The notes below the pieces were generated by a model. It ran no database searches. It was not told the origin of the DNA and worked only from the letters and a program-made list of their open reading frames with translations. The position numbers were made by a program, and so were the translations under genes. From contig NZ_JAFBBP010000001.1 in NCBI RefSeq assembly GCF_016907275.1, positions 6,376,001 to 6,440,000 of the forward strand: a stretch of 64,000 bases of DNA, read 5' to 3'. How positions within the stretch are numbered: the first letter of the stretch is position 1; every line of letters begins with the position of its first letter. Shown here in pieces: positions 20,089 to 29,987 of the stretch. Origin of the DNA: Micromonospora luteifusca (GTDB lineage Bacteria; Actinomycetota; Actinomycetes; Mycobacteriales; Micromonosporaceae).

Positions 20089-21104
20089 GCGCGTAGCTCC
20101 GGTACCGCCGCGTGGTCACGGGCGGGCGGCGACTGCGGGTGGCCCGGCGCGGCGCTCGACGGGCGCAGCCGCACCCGTGCCTGGTTGACGCCGGTGGGCA
20201 GCAGGTAGACCGTCGCCACGAACAGCGCGCCCAGCACCAGCGGCGCGTGCCCGGGCAGCACCCCGAACAACCAGTCCCGAACAGCGATGACGAGTGCAGC
20301 GCCCACCAGGGCGCCGCCGATCGAGGCGGTGCCACCGATGACGACACCGAGCAACAGCAGCGCGGACGTGTCGAAGCCGAAGTCGGCGGGGGAGATGTAC
20401 TGCTGGGCGACGACCAGCAGCGAGCCGGCACCGCCGGCTATCGCCCCGGCGGCGATGTGCGCGCCGGACACGTGCAGCGCCACGCGGTGCCCGCTGGCCC
20501 GCAGCCGTGCCTCGTCGTCCCGGCCGGCACGCAGCAGCAGCCCGGCACGGGTACGCAGCAGTAACAGCACCGCGCCGACCAGCGTGGCCACGACGGCCAG
20601 GGTGTACATGTAACGCGCCTGATCGCTGGCCAGGGCCGGGAGGCCCCAGAATGGGCGGACCGCGGGCATGCCGGCCAACCCGTCCGTGCCACCGGTCACC
20701 GACCGCCAACGACCGAGGATGGTCACGACGAGTTCACCGATGGCCAGGGTGATCATCAGGACGATCACTCCTCGGGCGTGAACGACGAGCGGCACGGTGA
20801 GCGCGGCCAGCACCGCCCCGGCGCCCGCCGCGACGGCGAGCTGCACGACGCCGACGTCGGAGATCCGGCCGCCGACCACGACACAGGCGTAGGCGCCCGC
20901 CGCGTACGGTGCGGTCTGGCCGAGGGTGGGCATGCCGGCGACGCCGGTGAGCAGAGCCACGCTCACCCCGACCAGGGCCAGCGCCAGCGTCCGGGCGAGG
21001 ATCGCCGTCGTGTAGTCGTCGACCACCCAGGGCGCCACGACCAGACCGGCCAGGACGAGCGCCGCGACAGCGCCTCGTGCCCGCCGGATCACCTCGTCTC
21101 TCAT
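20085..21104 (-). CDS. livM: Branched-chain amino acid-type ABC transporter permease (LivM)
   Basis: A 339-aa membrane protein with about nine hydrophobic helices. LivM landmarks include LGQTAPYAAGAYACV (usually S.GQ..F.G.GAY), the EAR region LRASGHRVALHVSGAHIAAGAIAG, and the late GVVIGGTASIGGALVGAAL. The start at 21104 has GGAGGGCGAC upstream and overlaps the livH stop by 4 bp; an in-frame ATG at 21116 lies in front of that site and is less likely. A non-conserved hydrophilic tail of about 30 residues ends the protein. Confidence 0.9.
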   Translation of the reverse strand: MRDEVIRRARGAVAALVLAGLVVAPWVVDDYTTAILARTLALALVGVSVALLTGVAGMPTLGQTAPYAAGAYACVVVGGRISDVGVVQLAVAAGAGAVLAALTVPLVVHARGVIVLMITLAIGELVVTILGRWRSVTGGTDGLAGMPAVRPFWGLPALASDQARYMYTLAVVATLVGAVLLLLRTRAGLLLRAGRDDEARLRASGHRVALHVSGAHIAAGAIAGGAGSLLVVAQQYISPADFGFDTSALLLLGVVIGGTASIGGALVGAALVIAVRDWLFGVLPGHAPLVLGALFVATVYLLPTGVNQARVRLRPSSAAPGHPQSPPARDHAAVPELRA

Positions 21105-21997
21105 GTCGCCCTCCATCTGCTGGCGAGACCACGCGCCCGCACGGCCAGCACGGCGGCCATGGCGGCGAACAGCAGGAAAGGCGCGGCGGACGGCAGCAGC
21201 GCTACTCCCAGCGTCTGGATCTCGCCGATCGCGAGCGCGGCCAGCAGAGTGCCCGCCATGGATCCGAGACCTCCGAGGACCACGACCACCAGGGACAACA
21301 ACAGCACGGTGTCGGCGGTGTCCGTGCCGGGGCCGATGATGGGCGCGCCCAGGACCCCGGCCGCGCCGGCCAGCGCGCCGGCGGCGGCGAGCACACCGGC
21401 TCGGATCCGCGCGGGACTCACGCCCAGGCAGGCGACCATCTCCGCGTCGTCGACAGCCGCCCGCACCAGCATCCCGGCCCTGGTCCGCCGCATCACGAGG
21501 TAGAGCGCTGCGGCGATCACCGCGGCGACGACGATGAAGACCAACCGGTACGCGGCGTAGCGGTGGCCGGCGACCACCACCGACCCCTCCAGGGCGGCGG
21601 GCACCTGGACCCGCGGATCGTCTGGCCCGAAGCCGGCAACGAGGAGGCTGCCGCCGGCCAGCGCCACCCCGAACGTCAGCAGCGCCTGGGTCAGGTGGTT
21701 ACCGGTGGCGACCGGGGCGAGCAGGCCGGCCAGCAGCACGCCCGCCGCGGCGGCCGCCAGCACACCGACCGCCAGCGCCAACGCCAGGCTCGCCCAGCCG
21801 CCGTCGAGCAGCGCCGCGGCAGTGTACCCACCGATCGCGTAGAGCGTGCCGTGCGCCAGGTTGAGGATGTTGGCGACGCCGAAACAGAAGACCAGGCCCG
21901 ACGCGGCGACGAACACGAGCAGCCCGTAGGCGACCCCGTCCAGCGCCGGGATCAGGTACGGGTCGATCCGGTTCGTGCCGGCCGCCACCGCCATCAT
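21101..21997 (-). CDS. livH: Branched-chain amino acid-type ABC transporter permease (LivH)
   Basis: A 298-aa membrane permease. It shows the LivH entry motif GLVFCFGVANILNLAHGTLYAIGGY and the cytoplasmic coupling region RAAVDDAEMVACLGVSPARI (normally A..Q....A...GI). It pairs with LivM. The start overlaps the stop of the binding-protein gene by 4 bp, so all five transporter genes are tightly coupled. Confidence 0.9.
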   Translation of the reverse strand: MMAVAAGTNRIDPYLIPALDGVAYGLLVFVAASGLVFCFGVANILNLAHGTLYAIGGYTAAALLDGGWASLALALAVGVLAAAAAGVLLAGLLAPVATGNHLTQALLTFGVALAGGSLLVAGFGPDDPRVQVPAALEGSVVVAGHRYAAYRLVFIVVAAVIAAALYLVMRRTRAGMLVRAAVDDAEMVACLGVSPARIRAGVLAAAGALAGAAGVLGAPIIGPGTDTADTVLLLSLVVVVLGGLGSMAGTLLAALAIGEIQTLGVALLPSAAPFLLFAAMAAVLAVRARGLASRWRAT

Positions 21998-23187
21998 CGG
22001 CCGACGGTCGCGAGGTCACCCACGACGGTGTTGGACAGCGCCCGGCCGTCCTGGCGGACCTGCCGCAGGTACCACTTCTGCACGGGTGAGTGCGTGGTGG
22101 TGGAGAACTGCCAGGTGCCGCGCGGGCTGGCAATCTGGCCGAGCTGGCCGATGGCCGTGTTGATGGCCTCCGGAGTCGGGTCGTTCCCGGCGGCGCCGAT
22201 CGCCCGGTCCAGCACCGCGGCCGCGTCGTACGAGGCGAGTGCGTACGTCGTCGGTGAACCGTCGTGCTTGGCCTTCCAGGCCGCGACGAAGGCGCGGTTC
22301 TCCGCGTTGTCCAGGTCGGGCGAGTAGTTGAGCACCGAGTAGATGTCCCGGGCGGCCTCGCCCTGCGCGTTGAGCACTCCGCCCTCGGTGAGGAAACCGG
22401 CCGCGTACAGCGGAACGTCCTTGATCTCGGACTGCGCGTACTGCTTCACGAAGTCGACGGCGGCGCTGCCGGCGTAGAAGGTGTAGACGGCCGCCGCGCC
22501 CGAGGCCTTGATGCGGGCGAAGTACGGGGTGAAATTCGTGGTGGCCGGGAACGGGGTGAAGGTCGTCTTGCCGTCGGCGTTCGCGAGCTTCCCGCCGATC
22601 TTCCCGAACGTGTCGGTGAAACCACGCAGCTCGTCCCAGCCGCCCTGGTAGTCCGGGCCGATCGCGTACACGGAGCCCTGCACGTTGTCGCGGACGTGCT
22701 GGGCGATCGCCTCCCCCGGCTCGTCGGAGAGGTACGAGGTGTGCCAGACCCGGGAGACGTCCTTCAGCTCGGGTCGGCCGTTGGAACCGACGAGCGGCAC
22801 CTTGGTCTCGTTGAGCAGGGGAGTGACTCCGGCGACCGAGCCACCACCGACGATGCCGGTCAGCGCGGCCACCCGGTCCTGCTTGAGCAGTTTGGTCGCC
22901 GCCGGGACCGCGGTCTGGGCACCGTTGCCCTCGTCCGCGATGACGAGGTCGACCTTTCGACCGCCGAGCTTGCCGTCGTGGGTGTCCAGGTAGAGCTGGA
23001 AGCCGTCGCGGATCTCCGTGCCGACGGCCTGGTACGTCCCGGACAGCGACGCGAGCAGGCCGATCTTTATCGAACCGCTGGCGCTCGGGCCCGACCCGTC
23101 ATCGCCGCAGGCGGTGCCGACGGTCAGCACGACCGCGAGCAGTGTGGCGCCGAGGGCACGGCTGCGCCAAGGGGTGGTGTGAGGCAT
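21994..23187 (-). CDS. livK: ABC transporter substrate-binding lipoprotein (LivK-type)
   Basis: A 397-aa lipoprotein with lipobox VGTAC and the acylated Cys27. The type I periplasmic-binding fold is evident: SIKIGLLASLSGTYQAVGTEI at the first lobe, then VADEGNGAQTAVPAATKLL and the GIVGGGSVAGVTPLLNE ligand loop. Similar proteins bind branched-chain amino acids, amides or urea; the ligand here is unknown. It begins 52 bp after the roadblock gene, which is the position held by DUF742 and GTPase genes in conservons. Confidence 0.9.
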   Translation of the reverse strand: MPHTTPWRSRALGATLLAVVLTVGTACGDDGSGPSASGSIKIGLLASLSGTYQAVGTEIRDGFQLYLDTHDGKLGGRKVDLVIADEGNGAQTAVPAATKLLKQDRVAALTGIVGGGSVAGVTPLLNETKVPLVGSNGRPELKDVSRVWHTSYLSDEPGEAIAQHVRDNVQGSVYAIGPDYQGGWDELRGFTDTFGKIGGKLANADGKTTFTPFPATTNFTPYFARIKASGAAAVYTFYAGSAAVDFVKQYAQSEIKDVPLYAAGFLTEGGVLNAQGEAARDIYSVLNYSPDLDNAENRAFVAAWKAKHDGSPTTYALASYDAAAVLDRAIGAAGNDPTPEAINTAIGQLGQIASPRGTWQFSTTTHSPVQKWYLRQVRQDGRALSNTVVGDLATVGR

Positions 23188-23239
23188 CTCGTCTTCTCCA
23201 GGGGAAGGAAGGGTCTCCGGCGTGGGGGCGCCGGGGTTG

Positions 23240-23644
23240 TCAACGGCTGCGGGCGAGTGCCGCTCGGGCTGCGGGGGTCAGGGCGTCCCCGATGCGGTTG
23301 GCCAACTCGGTCATCTCGTAGGAGACCTTGCCGACGTCACACTCGGGTGCGGCGAGCACCAGCAGCGAGGCGCCGTCGTTGAAGGCCATCGAGAACATGA
23401 ACCCGCCCTCGAGTTGCGTGACGTTGGAGATCACCGCGCCGGCGTCGAAGAAGGCCGCCGCCCCGCGCAGCAGGCTGACCAGCCCGCTGCCCGTCGCGGC
23501 CAGTTGGTCGGCCCGGTCCGGCGGCAGGTCGCGGGTGGCGGCCACCATCAGGCCGTCGCTGGAGATGGCGATCGCATGGCTGACCTCGCTCGCGCGCGCG
23601 GCGAAGCTGTCCAGCAGCCAGCCAAGATCCTGTTGGTCGCTCAC
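23240..23644 (-). CDS. Roadblock/LC7 domain protein (CvnB-like)
   Basis: A 134-aa single-domain roadblock protein with the usual actinobacterial features: LGWLLDSFAARASEVSHAIA, then AISSDGLMVAAT and FDAGAVISNVTQLEGGFMF. CvnB proteins of Streptomyces conservons associate with a histidine-kinase-like partner and a small GTPase. The GTG at 23644 is chosen because AGGAGAGC precedes it; the reading from 23707 overlaps the kinase gene. It follows the kinase by 16 bp. The DUF742 and GTPase partners are missing. Confidence 0.88.
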   Translation of the reverse strand: MSDQQDLGWLLDSFAARASEVSHAIAISSDGLMVAATRDLPPDRADQLAATGSGLVSLLRGAAAFFDAGAVISNVTQLEGGFMFSMAFNDGASLLVLAAPECDVGKVSYEMTELANRIGDALTPAARAALARSR

Positions 23645-23660
23645 GTGCTCTCCTGTCGCG

Positions 23661-26132
23661 TCATTTGTTGGCGAGGTTGATCGGGGTGCGCCGTCGGTTC
23701 GCCACACCCCGCGCGTACGCGGCCATCGCCGTCGCCACCTGGGCCGGGTCGCGGTACTCGGAGCGTTGCCGCTGCTCGGGCACGGTCACGCCGCCGGGCA
23801 CGAGATGCCGCTGCGGTTGCCGTTTGGGCAGGCCGGCCGTGGTGGTCGTGGCGACCTCGGGGGCGGTCGCCTGGGCGGCCGTGCGCCAGGCATCGTCCGC
23901 GGGGCTGGACCACTCCGGGGCGTCGTGGCCGTCGACGGCATCCGTCTGGAACCAGTGGTTGACCTGTTCGAAGATGAGTAACTCCTCGGTGGGCGCGTCA
24001 CCCTGGTCCTGGGGTGGGGGAGCGGGAGCTGGTCGGAACACCGGCGCCGCCGGCAGGAGCCGCCCGGCCGGGGGCCGCCCGGCGGTGGGCTCGGGGCGTG
24101 GCTGGTACGGCGGCGGAGGGCTGGCCCTGCGCGCCGCCCGCCGTGACAGTCGGCCGGGTGCGAGCAGGAACTCCTCCGGTGGCATCGACCGGATGATCGC
24201 CGCGGGCAGCGTCGCCTCGGCGAGGGTGCCGCGGCGGGGACCGCGTCGCAGTTGGACGGTGGCGCCCAGCCGTGCCGCGAGCTGACCCACGACGACCAGC
24301 CCCATCGCCCGCACGGCGGCCACGTCGATGGCGGGTGGTCGGGCCAGCAGTTCGTTGAGCTGCTGCATTCGCTGCGGGGACAACCCCACGCCCTCGTCGC
24401 TGATCTGCACGATGACGCGGTCACCGAGGCTCCGGCCGCTCACCCACGTCTCGCTGTCCGGTGACGAGTACGTCGTCGCGTTGTCCATGAGTTCGGCGAG
24501 CAGGTGCACGACCTCGTCGACGGTTTTGGCCGCCACGGCGACGTCCCCGTCGATCATGCCGAGTCGGACCCGCGCGTAGTGCTCGATCTGGGACAGCGCC
24601 GCCTGGAGCACCTGTTGCAGCGGCACGTCGCGTTGGCGTACGCGACCGACGCCGACGCCGCCGAGCACCAGCAGACTGGCGTTGATCCGGCCCATCCGGG
24701 TCGCCAGGTTGTCCAGCGTGTAGAGCTGGTGCAGCCGGTCGGGGTCGGTCTCGTCCCGCTCGACCAGATCGACCTGGGCCAGGACGGCGTCGACGAGTCG
24801 CTGTTCGCGGCGGCTGAGGTGGATGAAGATGTCGGCGGTGTTGGCGCGCATGACGGCCTGCTCGGCGGCGGTCCGCACGGCGGCCTGGTGCACGGCGCTG
24901 AACGCTTGGCCCAGCTCGCCGATCTCGTCGTCGCTGGACGGTTCGAGGGCGTCGGTGGACTGTTGGCGGGCCAGCTGGTGCGGGTCGACCGCGGCGCTGC
25001 CCGGCTGCTGGAGTTGGGCCACCACGGCGGGGAGTTGTTCGAACGCCACGGCGTTGGCGGCATCCCGCAGGCGGCGTAGCCGCCGGGTGATCTGCCTGGC
25101 GACGGCCCAGGTCACCAGCGCGGTCAGGAGCAGTGCCAGGAGGACGCCGGCCGCCTCGGCCACTGCCCGGCGGCGCTGGTCGGCATGCGCGGCCCGGACG
25201 TCGTCGAGAACCGCGACGTCGACCCGCCCTCGCAGGTCGGCCAGGCGTGCGGCGCGCGTCTGTGTGGTGGACACCCAGGCTGGGGTCTCCAGTTGCAGCT
25301 GTGACCCCGGTTGGGCCCGGGACACCTCGTCCTGCATTCGTTGCAGGGTGAGCGCTTCCTTGCCGGTGCCCGCCTGCTCCCACCAGATGCTCCAGTCGGG
25401 CGGAGCCAGTGCCAGGAACGAGAGGCTCGACTCGGTGTAGCTGGTCCGGGCGGCGTTGATGTCCTGCTGCATGGCGGGGGTGAGTTCGCCCGCCGCGACC
25501 GCGCGCAACACGGCGACCTGCTGCTGGCCGATCGCCTCCGCCGTCTTCGACAGCGCCGCCGAGGCGCGGATCCCGTCGGCGAGCTGGGCGTTGACCACGC
25601 CGTGCGAGACGTTCTCCCGGAAGTTGATCAGGTCGGCGATCGCGATGCGGTAACTGAAGGTCATCGCCGAGACCGAGGCGTGCGCTGCCGTACGTACCTG
25701 GGTGCGTAGCGGAGCCAGGCCGTCGAGGGCCTCGTCGATGCGGCGCAGCAGGGGCTGGTTGGCCCCGGTGTCGGCGGCCAGCAGATCCCGTTGCCGGCGG
25801 TAGCGGGCGGCGGCCTCGTCGGTGGCGGCCATTTCCGTGCCGAAGGCGTCCTGCTGCTGCGCTGCGGGATAGGTGAGCAGGTCGGCCGCCGCGATGCGCT
25901 CGCGTTGCAGGCGATAGGCCAGGTCACCGGCCTCGGCGCCGACCCGGGCCAGGACCTCCAGGTCGTTGGCGCGGGTTGTCTGGCGTGCGCTCTCGGTCAG
26001 CGCGAGGCCGGCGAAGCCGATCACGGCGACGAGCGGCGCCGCGACGATGAGGCGCATCCGACCGGCAATCTTCCAACCGCGTCGGCGGGTCGGGTAGGGT
26101 CGGGCCGCGTGGGACCTCGTGCTCGACGCCAA
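23661..26132 (-). CDS. Nitrate/nitrite-sensor-type histidine kinase (CvnA-like)
   Basis: An 823-aa membrane kinase. The N-terminal transmembrane helix (about 27-47) is followed by an extracellular NIT-type sensor region (about 50-310), a second helix (about 320-345) and HAMP (about 346-410, ending [20 protein letters not shown]). The ATPase domain has [12 protein letters not shown] as the N box and DEGVGLS as the G box. The normal H-box is not obvious, as in CvnA proteins that signal without a cognate response regulator. Residues about 660-823 form a Pro/Ala-rich tail. The start is a TTG at 26132 with GGGAG eight bases upstream, and is uncertain. Confidence 0.82.
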   Translation of the reverse strand: MASSTRSHAARPYPTRRRGWKIAGRMRLIVAAPLVAVIGFAGLALTESARQTTRANDLEVLARVGAEAGDLAYRLQRERIAAADLLTYPAAQQQDAFGTEMAATDEAAARYRRQRDLLAADTGANQPLLRRIDEALDGLAPLRTQVRTAAHASVSAMTFSYRIAIADLINFRENVSHGVVNAQLADGIRASAALSKTAEAIGQQQVAVLRAVAAGELTPAMQQDINAARTSYTESSLSFLALAPPDWSIWWEQAGTGKEALTLQRMQDEVSRAQPGSQLQLETPAWVSTTQTRAARLADLRGRVDVAVLDDVRAAHADQRRRAVAEAAGVLLALLLTALVTWAVARQITRRLRRLRDAANAVAFEQLPAVVAQLQQPGSAAVDPHQLARQQSTDALEPSSDDEIGELGQAFSAVHQAAVRTAAEQAVMRANTADIFIHLSRREQRLVDAVLAQVDLVERDETDPDRLHQLYTLDNLATRMGRINASLLVLGGVGVGRVRQRDVPLQQVLQAALSQIEHYARVRLGMIDGDVAVAAKTVDEVVHLLAELMDNATTYSSPDSETWVSGRSLGDRVIVQISDEGVGLSPQRMQQLNELLARPPAIDVAAVRAMGLVVVGQLAARLGATVQLRRGPRRGTLAEATLPAAIIRSMPPEEFLLAPGRLSRRAARRASPPPPYQPRPEPTAGRPPAGRLLPAAPVFRPAPAPPPQDQGDAPTEELLIFEQVNHWFQTDAVDGHDAPEWSSPADDAWRTAAQATAPEVATTTTAGLPKRQPQRHLVPGGVTVPEQRQRSEYRDPAQVATAMAAYARGVANRRRTPINLANK

Positions 26133-26230
26133 GATTGACTCCCACGACTCGTCGATGACGGTCTATCCGCACATTGCCAAATGCAAGTCCCATTCGGCCG
26201 GAAGCCGCGCTCATAGGCCAGACCTGAGCG

Positions 26231-26251
26231 TGGTACAAACTGCCCGTACCA
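26231..26251. promoter_or_regulatory. Inverted repeat upstream of the kinase operon
   Basis: TGGTAC (26231-26236) and GTACCA (26246-26251) are perfect 6-bp arms around a 9-base spacer, about 100 bp upstream of the kinase start. A further CTGTACC lies just beyond. It may be a binding site for the XRE-type regulator encoded next to it. Confidence 0.4.
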
Positions 26252-26309
26252 GCATCTGTACCCAGCGTCAGCGAACGGTGACAGCGCGCGGCGTCACCCG
26301 ATCGCGAGG

Positions 26310-26789
26310 TCAGTGTTGGTCGCTGCGGTGCCCGGCCGGTGTGTCGCGCTCGGGGTCGTCCGTCTCGGATTGGCCGTTGAGGACCTGACCGATCAGCTCG
26401 CGCAACTCGTCGATGGCGTCCACCACGGCACCCGGGTCGCTGGCGTCCCGGCGACCGCGTTGACGTGGGACCGGCCGGTCCGACCGTGCCGGTTCGAAGG
26501 AACGTGGACCGCGGCGGCCGTCGGCCGCCAACTGCTCGGCGGCGACCTGCGGCCACAGCGCTGCCAGCAGGCCGTCGGTGTCGAGTACGTCGTCGCAGCG
26601 CACCGCGAACTCGTGACTGCCGAACCGGCGACCCGACTCCACCGCCGCGACCGTCTCCCGGCTGAACCGCACCAGATCCGCCAGCGCCCGCTGGGTCAGG
26701 CCCCGTCGAAGGCGGCAGTTGCGCAGTTCCCACCGGAACCGCTCGCTGGCCGCGGGTTGAGCGGAGCTCGACGGCGATGTGTGCTCCAT
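26310..26789 (-). CDS. XRE-family helix-turn-helix regulator
   Basis: A 159-aa protein with a single helix-turn-helix near residues 27-57 (RRGLTQRALADLVRFSRETV) and a hydrophilic acidic C-terminal tail ending DDPERDTPAGHRSDQH. No ligand domain is recognisable. The ATG at 26789 has GAAGGTGAG upstream. It lies between the P450 and the kinase on the same strand and may control the run that follows, in keeping with a palindrome in the 177-bp gap before the kinase. Confidence 0.8.
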   Translation of the reverse strand: MEHTSPSSSAQPAASERFRWELRNCRLRRGLTQRALADLVRFSRETVAAVESGRRFGSHEFAVRCDDVLDTDGLLAALWPQVAAEQLAADGRRGPRSFEPARSDRPVPRQRGRRDASDPGAVVDAIDELRELIGQVLNGQSETDDPERDTPAGHRSDQH

Positions 26790-27046
26790 GCGCTCACCTT
26801 CGTGGCAACGGGGAATCGGCAGCGGACAGATCAAACGTGTCGCTGCGCCGGGGCATTCGTAGAGGGCAATTCTTAACCCTGGACGTGATGGGTGTGAAGA
26901 CGTTGACCGACATGGATTGCTCGGCAAAGCGCAAAAGGTGTGTGCCGGACCCGGTGCGGGCGTCGCGTCGTGGCGGGTGGGAGCAGGGGTACGCCGTCCG
27001 CCCGCACCCCGCGTTCGGATGCGTGATGGGGCCGCCCGGTGCGCGC

Positions 27047-28345
27047 TCACTGTCCGCCGATGTACGCCTCGGCGCTGGCCGCCTCTCGTGTCGCCGGGAC
27101 GGAAGTGGGTGCCACGACGTCGATTATCGCGTTCAACCCGTGATGCGCGCGAAACGCGACATTGGGTTTGTATGAGCGACGGTGACCGGGCGTCAGTCGT
27201 AGGCCGGGAATGGCCTCGGCCAGTCGGGTGAGAGCAGTGCCGGCCTCAAGTCGCGCCAGTCCCGCCCCAATACAGAAATGTGGACCGTGGCCGAACGACA
27301 GGTGATCCCCGGCGTCCGACCGGTGCGGATCGAACCGGTCCGGATGGGCGAAGACCGCCGGATCCCGGTTGGCCGCCCCGATCAACAGCAGGCACCGCGC
27401 TCCCGCCGGAATGGTGACCTTTCCCAGCGTGACCTCTCGGCACGTCACCCGGAGCCAGCCGTCGATGGCGGGCGCGAACCGGAGCGTCTCGGTGACGAAA
27501 GCGGGGACGAGCCCCGGATCCGCCGCCATCGCCGACCATCGCTGCGGGGTGGACAGTGCCTGGTCGAGGGCGTGGGCGAGCAGCCCGGCGGTCGTTTCGT
27601 GACCGGCGACCAGGAGATTGAAGGCCAGGCTCGCCACCTCGGGCACCGTCAGCACCGCGTCGTCGTCGTCGCGGTAGATCAGGGCGCGGCTGATGAAGTC
27701 GTCGCCCTGCGGGCCGCTCTCCACCCGCTGGCGGACAATCTCCTCGCAGTAGTGCCAGAACTCCAGCAGACCCTGCGCCAGACGCACCTGCTCGGCCGGG
27801 TCCGGCTGCCCCCAGATGAGGGCGATCTGCCCGTCCGCCCAGCTCCGGATCCGCCCGATGTCGGTGTCCGGCACCCCGAGGATGTCGAGGACCACCAGCA
27901 GGGGAAGCTCGGTGGCGAACTCCGGGATCAGGTCGACCTCGTCGCCCTGACGGACGACGAGCCGGGACACCAGCTGGTCGACCCGGCGCCGAACGATCGC
28001 GCCGTACTCGGCCTCGACCCGGTCGGCGGTGTTCGCGAAGATTGCCCGTACCGCCCGACGCGTGCGGGGGTGCACCGGGGGGTCCGCGGCGGCCGTCGTC
28101 GGCGGCGCGTCGATCTGCGTGATCACGCTCATCGCCTCCGGGCAGACCTCGTAGACCGGCGCGAGGGTGAGGGCGTTGGCGAACGTCGCGGTATCGCCGA
28201 GAGCGCGCCGGACGTCCGCGTGTCCGCTGATCAACCACACGCCCAGATCTTCTGCGTAGTGCACCCCGTCAGGTTCGCCGAGAATGCGTCGCCACAACGT
28301 CGCCGGATCGTTGAGATAAGCCCCGGTGAACGGATTCAACCGCAT
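27047..28345 (-). CDS. Cytochrome P450
   Basis: A 432-aa soluble bacterial P450. The I-helix motif AGHETT is near residues 245-250 and carries the acid-alcohol pair for oxygen activation. The K-helix ExxR is ETLR. The heme loop FGHGPHFCIGAGLAR has the thiolate ligand Cys358. All key residues are intact. The substrate is unknown. The start at 28345 has AGGAGG seven bases upstream. No ferredoxin gene is adjacent. P450s are the CvnE members of conservons, and this one lies upstream of a CvnA/CvnB-like pair, although in conservons the P450 usually lies downstream. Confidence 0.92.
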   Translation of the reverse strand: MRLNPFTGAYLNDPATLWRRILGEPDGVHYAEDLGVWLISGHADVRRALGDTATFANALTLAPVYEVCPEAMSVITQIDAPPTTAAADPPVHPRTRRAVRAIFANTADRVEAEYGAIVRRRVDQLVSRLVVRQGDEVDLIPEFATELPLLVVLDILGVPDTDIGRIRSWADGQIALIWGQPDPAEQVRLAQGLLEFWHYCEEIVRQRVESGPQGDDFISRALIYRDDDDAVLTVPEVASLAFNLLVAGHETTAGLLAHALDQALSTPQRWSAMAADPGLVPAFVTETLRFAPAIDGWLRVTCREVTLGKVTIPAGARCLLLIGAANRDPAVFAHPDRFDPHRSDAGDHLSFGHGPHFCIGAGLARLEAGTALTRLAEAIPGLRLTPGHRRSYKPNVAFRAHHGLNAIIDVVAPTSVPATREAASAEAYIGGQ

Positions 28346-28642
28346 GGAACGCCTCCTGATGCACGCGGCGCGAAACCGGCAGGGCGACTATTTGGCGAAC
28401 CACGTCGGCCAAGCCGACGATGTCGCGCATCTGCCTTTGTCTCTTTACGTTCCGCTGAATGACCGTGCAAGTCAAGATTGACCGGCATCTAATTGATGGG
28501 CGGCTATTTGCGCGTTGCATGGATGGGCAATTCCAGGCCGGATGCAAGTTGCGAGCCGGTGCTTGCTCTGGCTCGGTCCAGTTGGGGCACTTCCCTCATG
28601 ACCGGGAAACGACACCCGCTACGGCAGGTGACGGTCGGTCGG
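28346..28642. other. Intergenic region upstream of the P450 gene, with a perfect hairpin
   Basis: This 297-bp gap has lower GC than its surroundings and no supportable gene. A perfect 7-bp inverted repeat, CGTCGGC-CAA-GCCGACG, occupies 28403-28419, about 60 bp upstream of the P450 start, and could be an operator or a leader hairpin. Near 28590-28605, TTCCC and GGGAA form a weak stem downstream of the DUF4185 gene. Confidence 0.45.
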
Positions 28643-29767
28643 TCACACCGAGCCGACGAACTGGCTGACGTGGTAGGCCGTGCTGCGGCCGTCGGGGGTG
28701 CGGGTCCACTTCGAGACCATCAGGTGCAGGTCGTTGGCGTCGCGGCTCGACCAGGGATGGATGAACCCACCGTAGAGGGCGGGCTCCTGCCAGCTCGTGA
28801 CCTGGATCTTCTCTGCCGTCCACACCTGGTCCGGTCCAGCAGCGGTCCGGGTGACCAGGCAACCGGTCTGGCAGTTCAGGTAGGACATCACCCAGGTGCC
28901 GTCAGCCAGGCGGCGTACGGACGGCTCGCCGAAGCGGCCGGTGAGGATGGGTGTGCAGGGCCGTCCCCAGCCCCAGTTCGTGCCGTCCCAGCCCCAGCCC
29001 TCGTAGGATTCCGGGTAGAAGAGGCGGTCCCATCGGACGCGACGCAGCATCATCGGGCCGCTCTGGCGTCCTGCTCGTACGGAGAAGACGTAGACGTGGT
29101 CACCGGCGCGCTGCATGGTCCACATCTGGAACGGGTCTCTGTTGTCCGTGCTGTTCCACCACTTCAGGGGCGTGCGCACAAAGTCGTTGCCGTTGTCGGA
29201 GTAGGCCAGCCCCGCGTAGCGGGACTTCCAGTGGGGTCCCGCCGGGCCGGCCGAGTTCCAGTTCTCGATGCTCATGTACGAGATGACCTGCCGGCCGGTC
29301 TCGGGGAAGCTGATGCCGTCGTTGGGGATGACGGTCACCTCGGGAAGACCGTCGATGCCGATGCCGTAATGGCCGTTGTGCAGCACTTCCGGAGCGCGAC
29401 CGTTGCCCGCGACCCGTGCCGCGCTGTCGAAGACCACTCCGCCCGGCGCCCCCGGGTGGATGGCGGAGCGCAACATGACCGGTGACCGCCAGTCGTTCGG
29501 CAGGGGTGGGCCCTCCGGCCAGGGTGTGTCGAAGGTGTCACCGAAGAGGTAGCCGATCGACCCGTTCTCCAGCACGTAGGGGATGCCCAGGTCGGTGCCG
29601 GCGACCCGCCAGCGGGCGTTGGTGTCGAGGTCCGCGCCGGTCAGCCGCTTCTTCCACGTCGCCGCCTGGGCGGGGCCGGCCGTGGTCAGGGCGCCGGCGG
29701 CACCGAGGGCGCTGGCCGCACCTACCGCGGCGACACGCTTGATGAACGAGCGGCGAGGCATGGCCAT
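28643..29767 (-). CDS. Tat-exported DUF4185 domain protein
   Basis: A 374-aa secreted protein. The N-terminus has a twin-arginine signal (RRSFIKRVAAVG) followed by a hydrophobic segment ending near AQAAT, indicating folded export. The body is DUF4185-like, a five-bladed beta-propeller type associated with carbohydrate-active proteins: GSIGYLFGDTF near residue 70, WTMQRAGDHVYVFSV, and GRFGEPSVRRLADGTWVMSYL. No catalytic activity is established for this domain. It is divergent from the FG-GAP gene and has a good promoter (TTGACA, 17 bp, TTTACT at 29806-29834). Confidence 0.8.
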   Translation of the reverse strand: MAMPRRSFIKRVAAVGAASALGAAGALTTAGPAQAATWKKRLTGADLDTNARWRVAGTDLGIPYVLENGSIGYLFGDTFDTPWPEGPPLPNDWRSPVMLRSAIHPGAPGGVVFDSAARVAGNGRAPEVLHNGHYGIGIDGLPEVTVIPNDGISFPETGRQVISYMSIENWNSAGPAGPHWKSRYAGLAYSDNGNDFVRTPLKWWNSTDNRDPFQMWTMQRAGDHVYVFSVRAGRQSGPMMLRRVRWDRLFYPESYEGWGWDGTNWGWGRPCTPILTGRFGEPSVRRLADGTWVMSYLNCQTGCLVTRTAAGPDQVWTAEKIQVTSWQEPALYGGFIHPWSSRDANDLHLMVSKWTRTPDGRSTAYHVSQFVGSV

Positions 29768-29805
29768 GATCGTCCTCCCGGACGGCTGGACGTCGGTTAC
29801 CGGCG

Positions 29806-29834
29806 AGTAAAGCTGCGTCGGTGGTCAATGTCAA
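29806..29834 (-). promoter_or_regulatory. Sigma-70-type promoter of the DUF4185 gene
   Basis: Read leftward: TTGACA (29829-29834), a 17-bp spacer and TTTACT (29806-29811), about 40 bp upstream of the start codon. The TTGACA is part of an inverted repeat whose other copy (ATTGACATTGGTC, 29881-29893) faces the FG-GAP gene, so the two divergent genes may share a regulator. Confidence 0.65.
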
Positions 29835-29987
29835 TACCTTCCCTCTTCTGCCCGCATGGCGAAGGAAATCTTCACCATCCATTGACATTGGTCATCGTCG
29901 TGATGGCACACTCGGCACTCGACATCGGCGCCGGAGGACAGGTACGCGACGTCACCCAGCTGATTCCCCGACCTCGCGAGGAGCACC

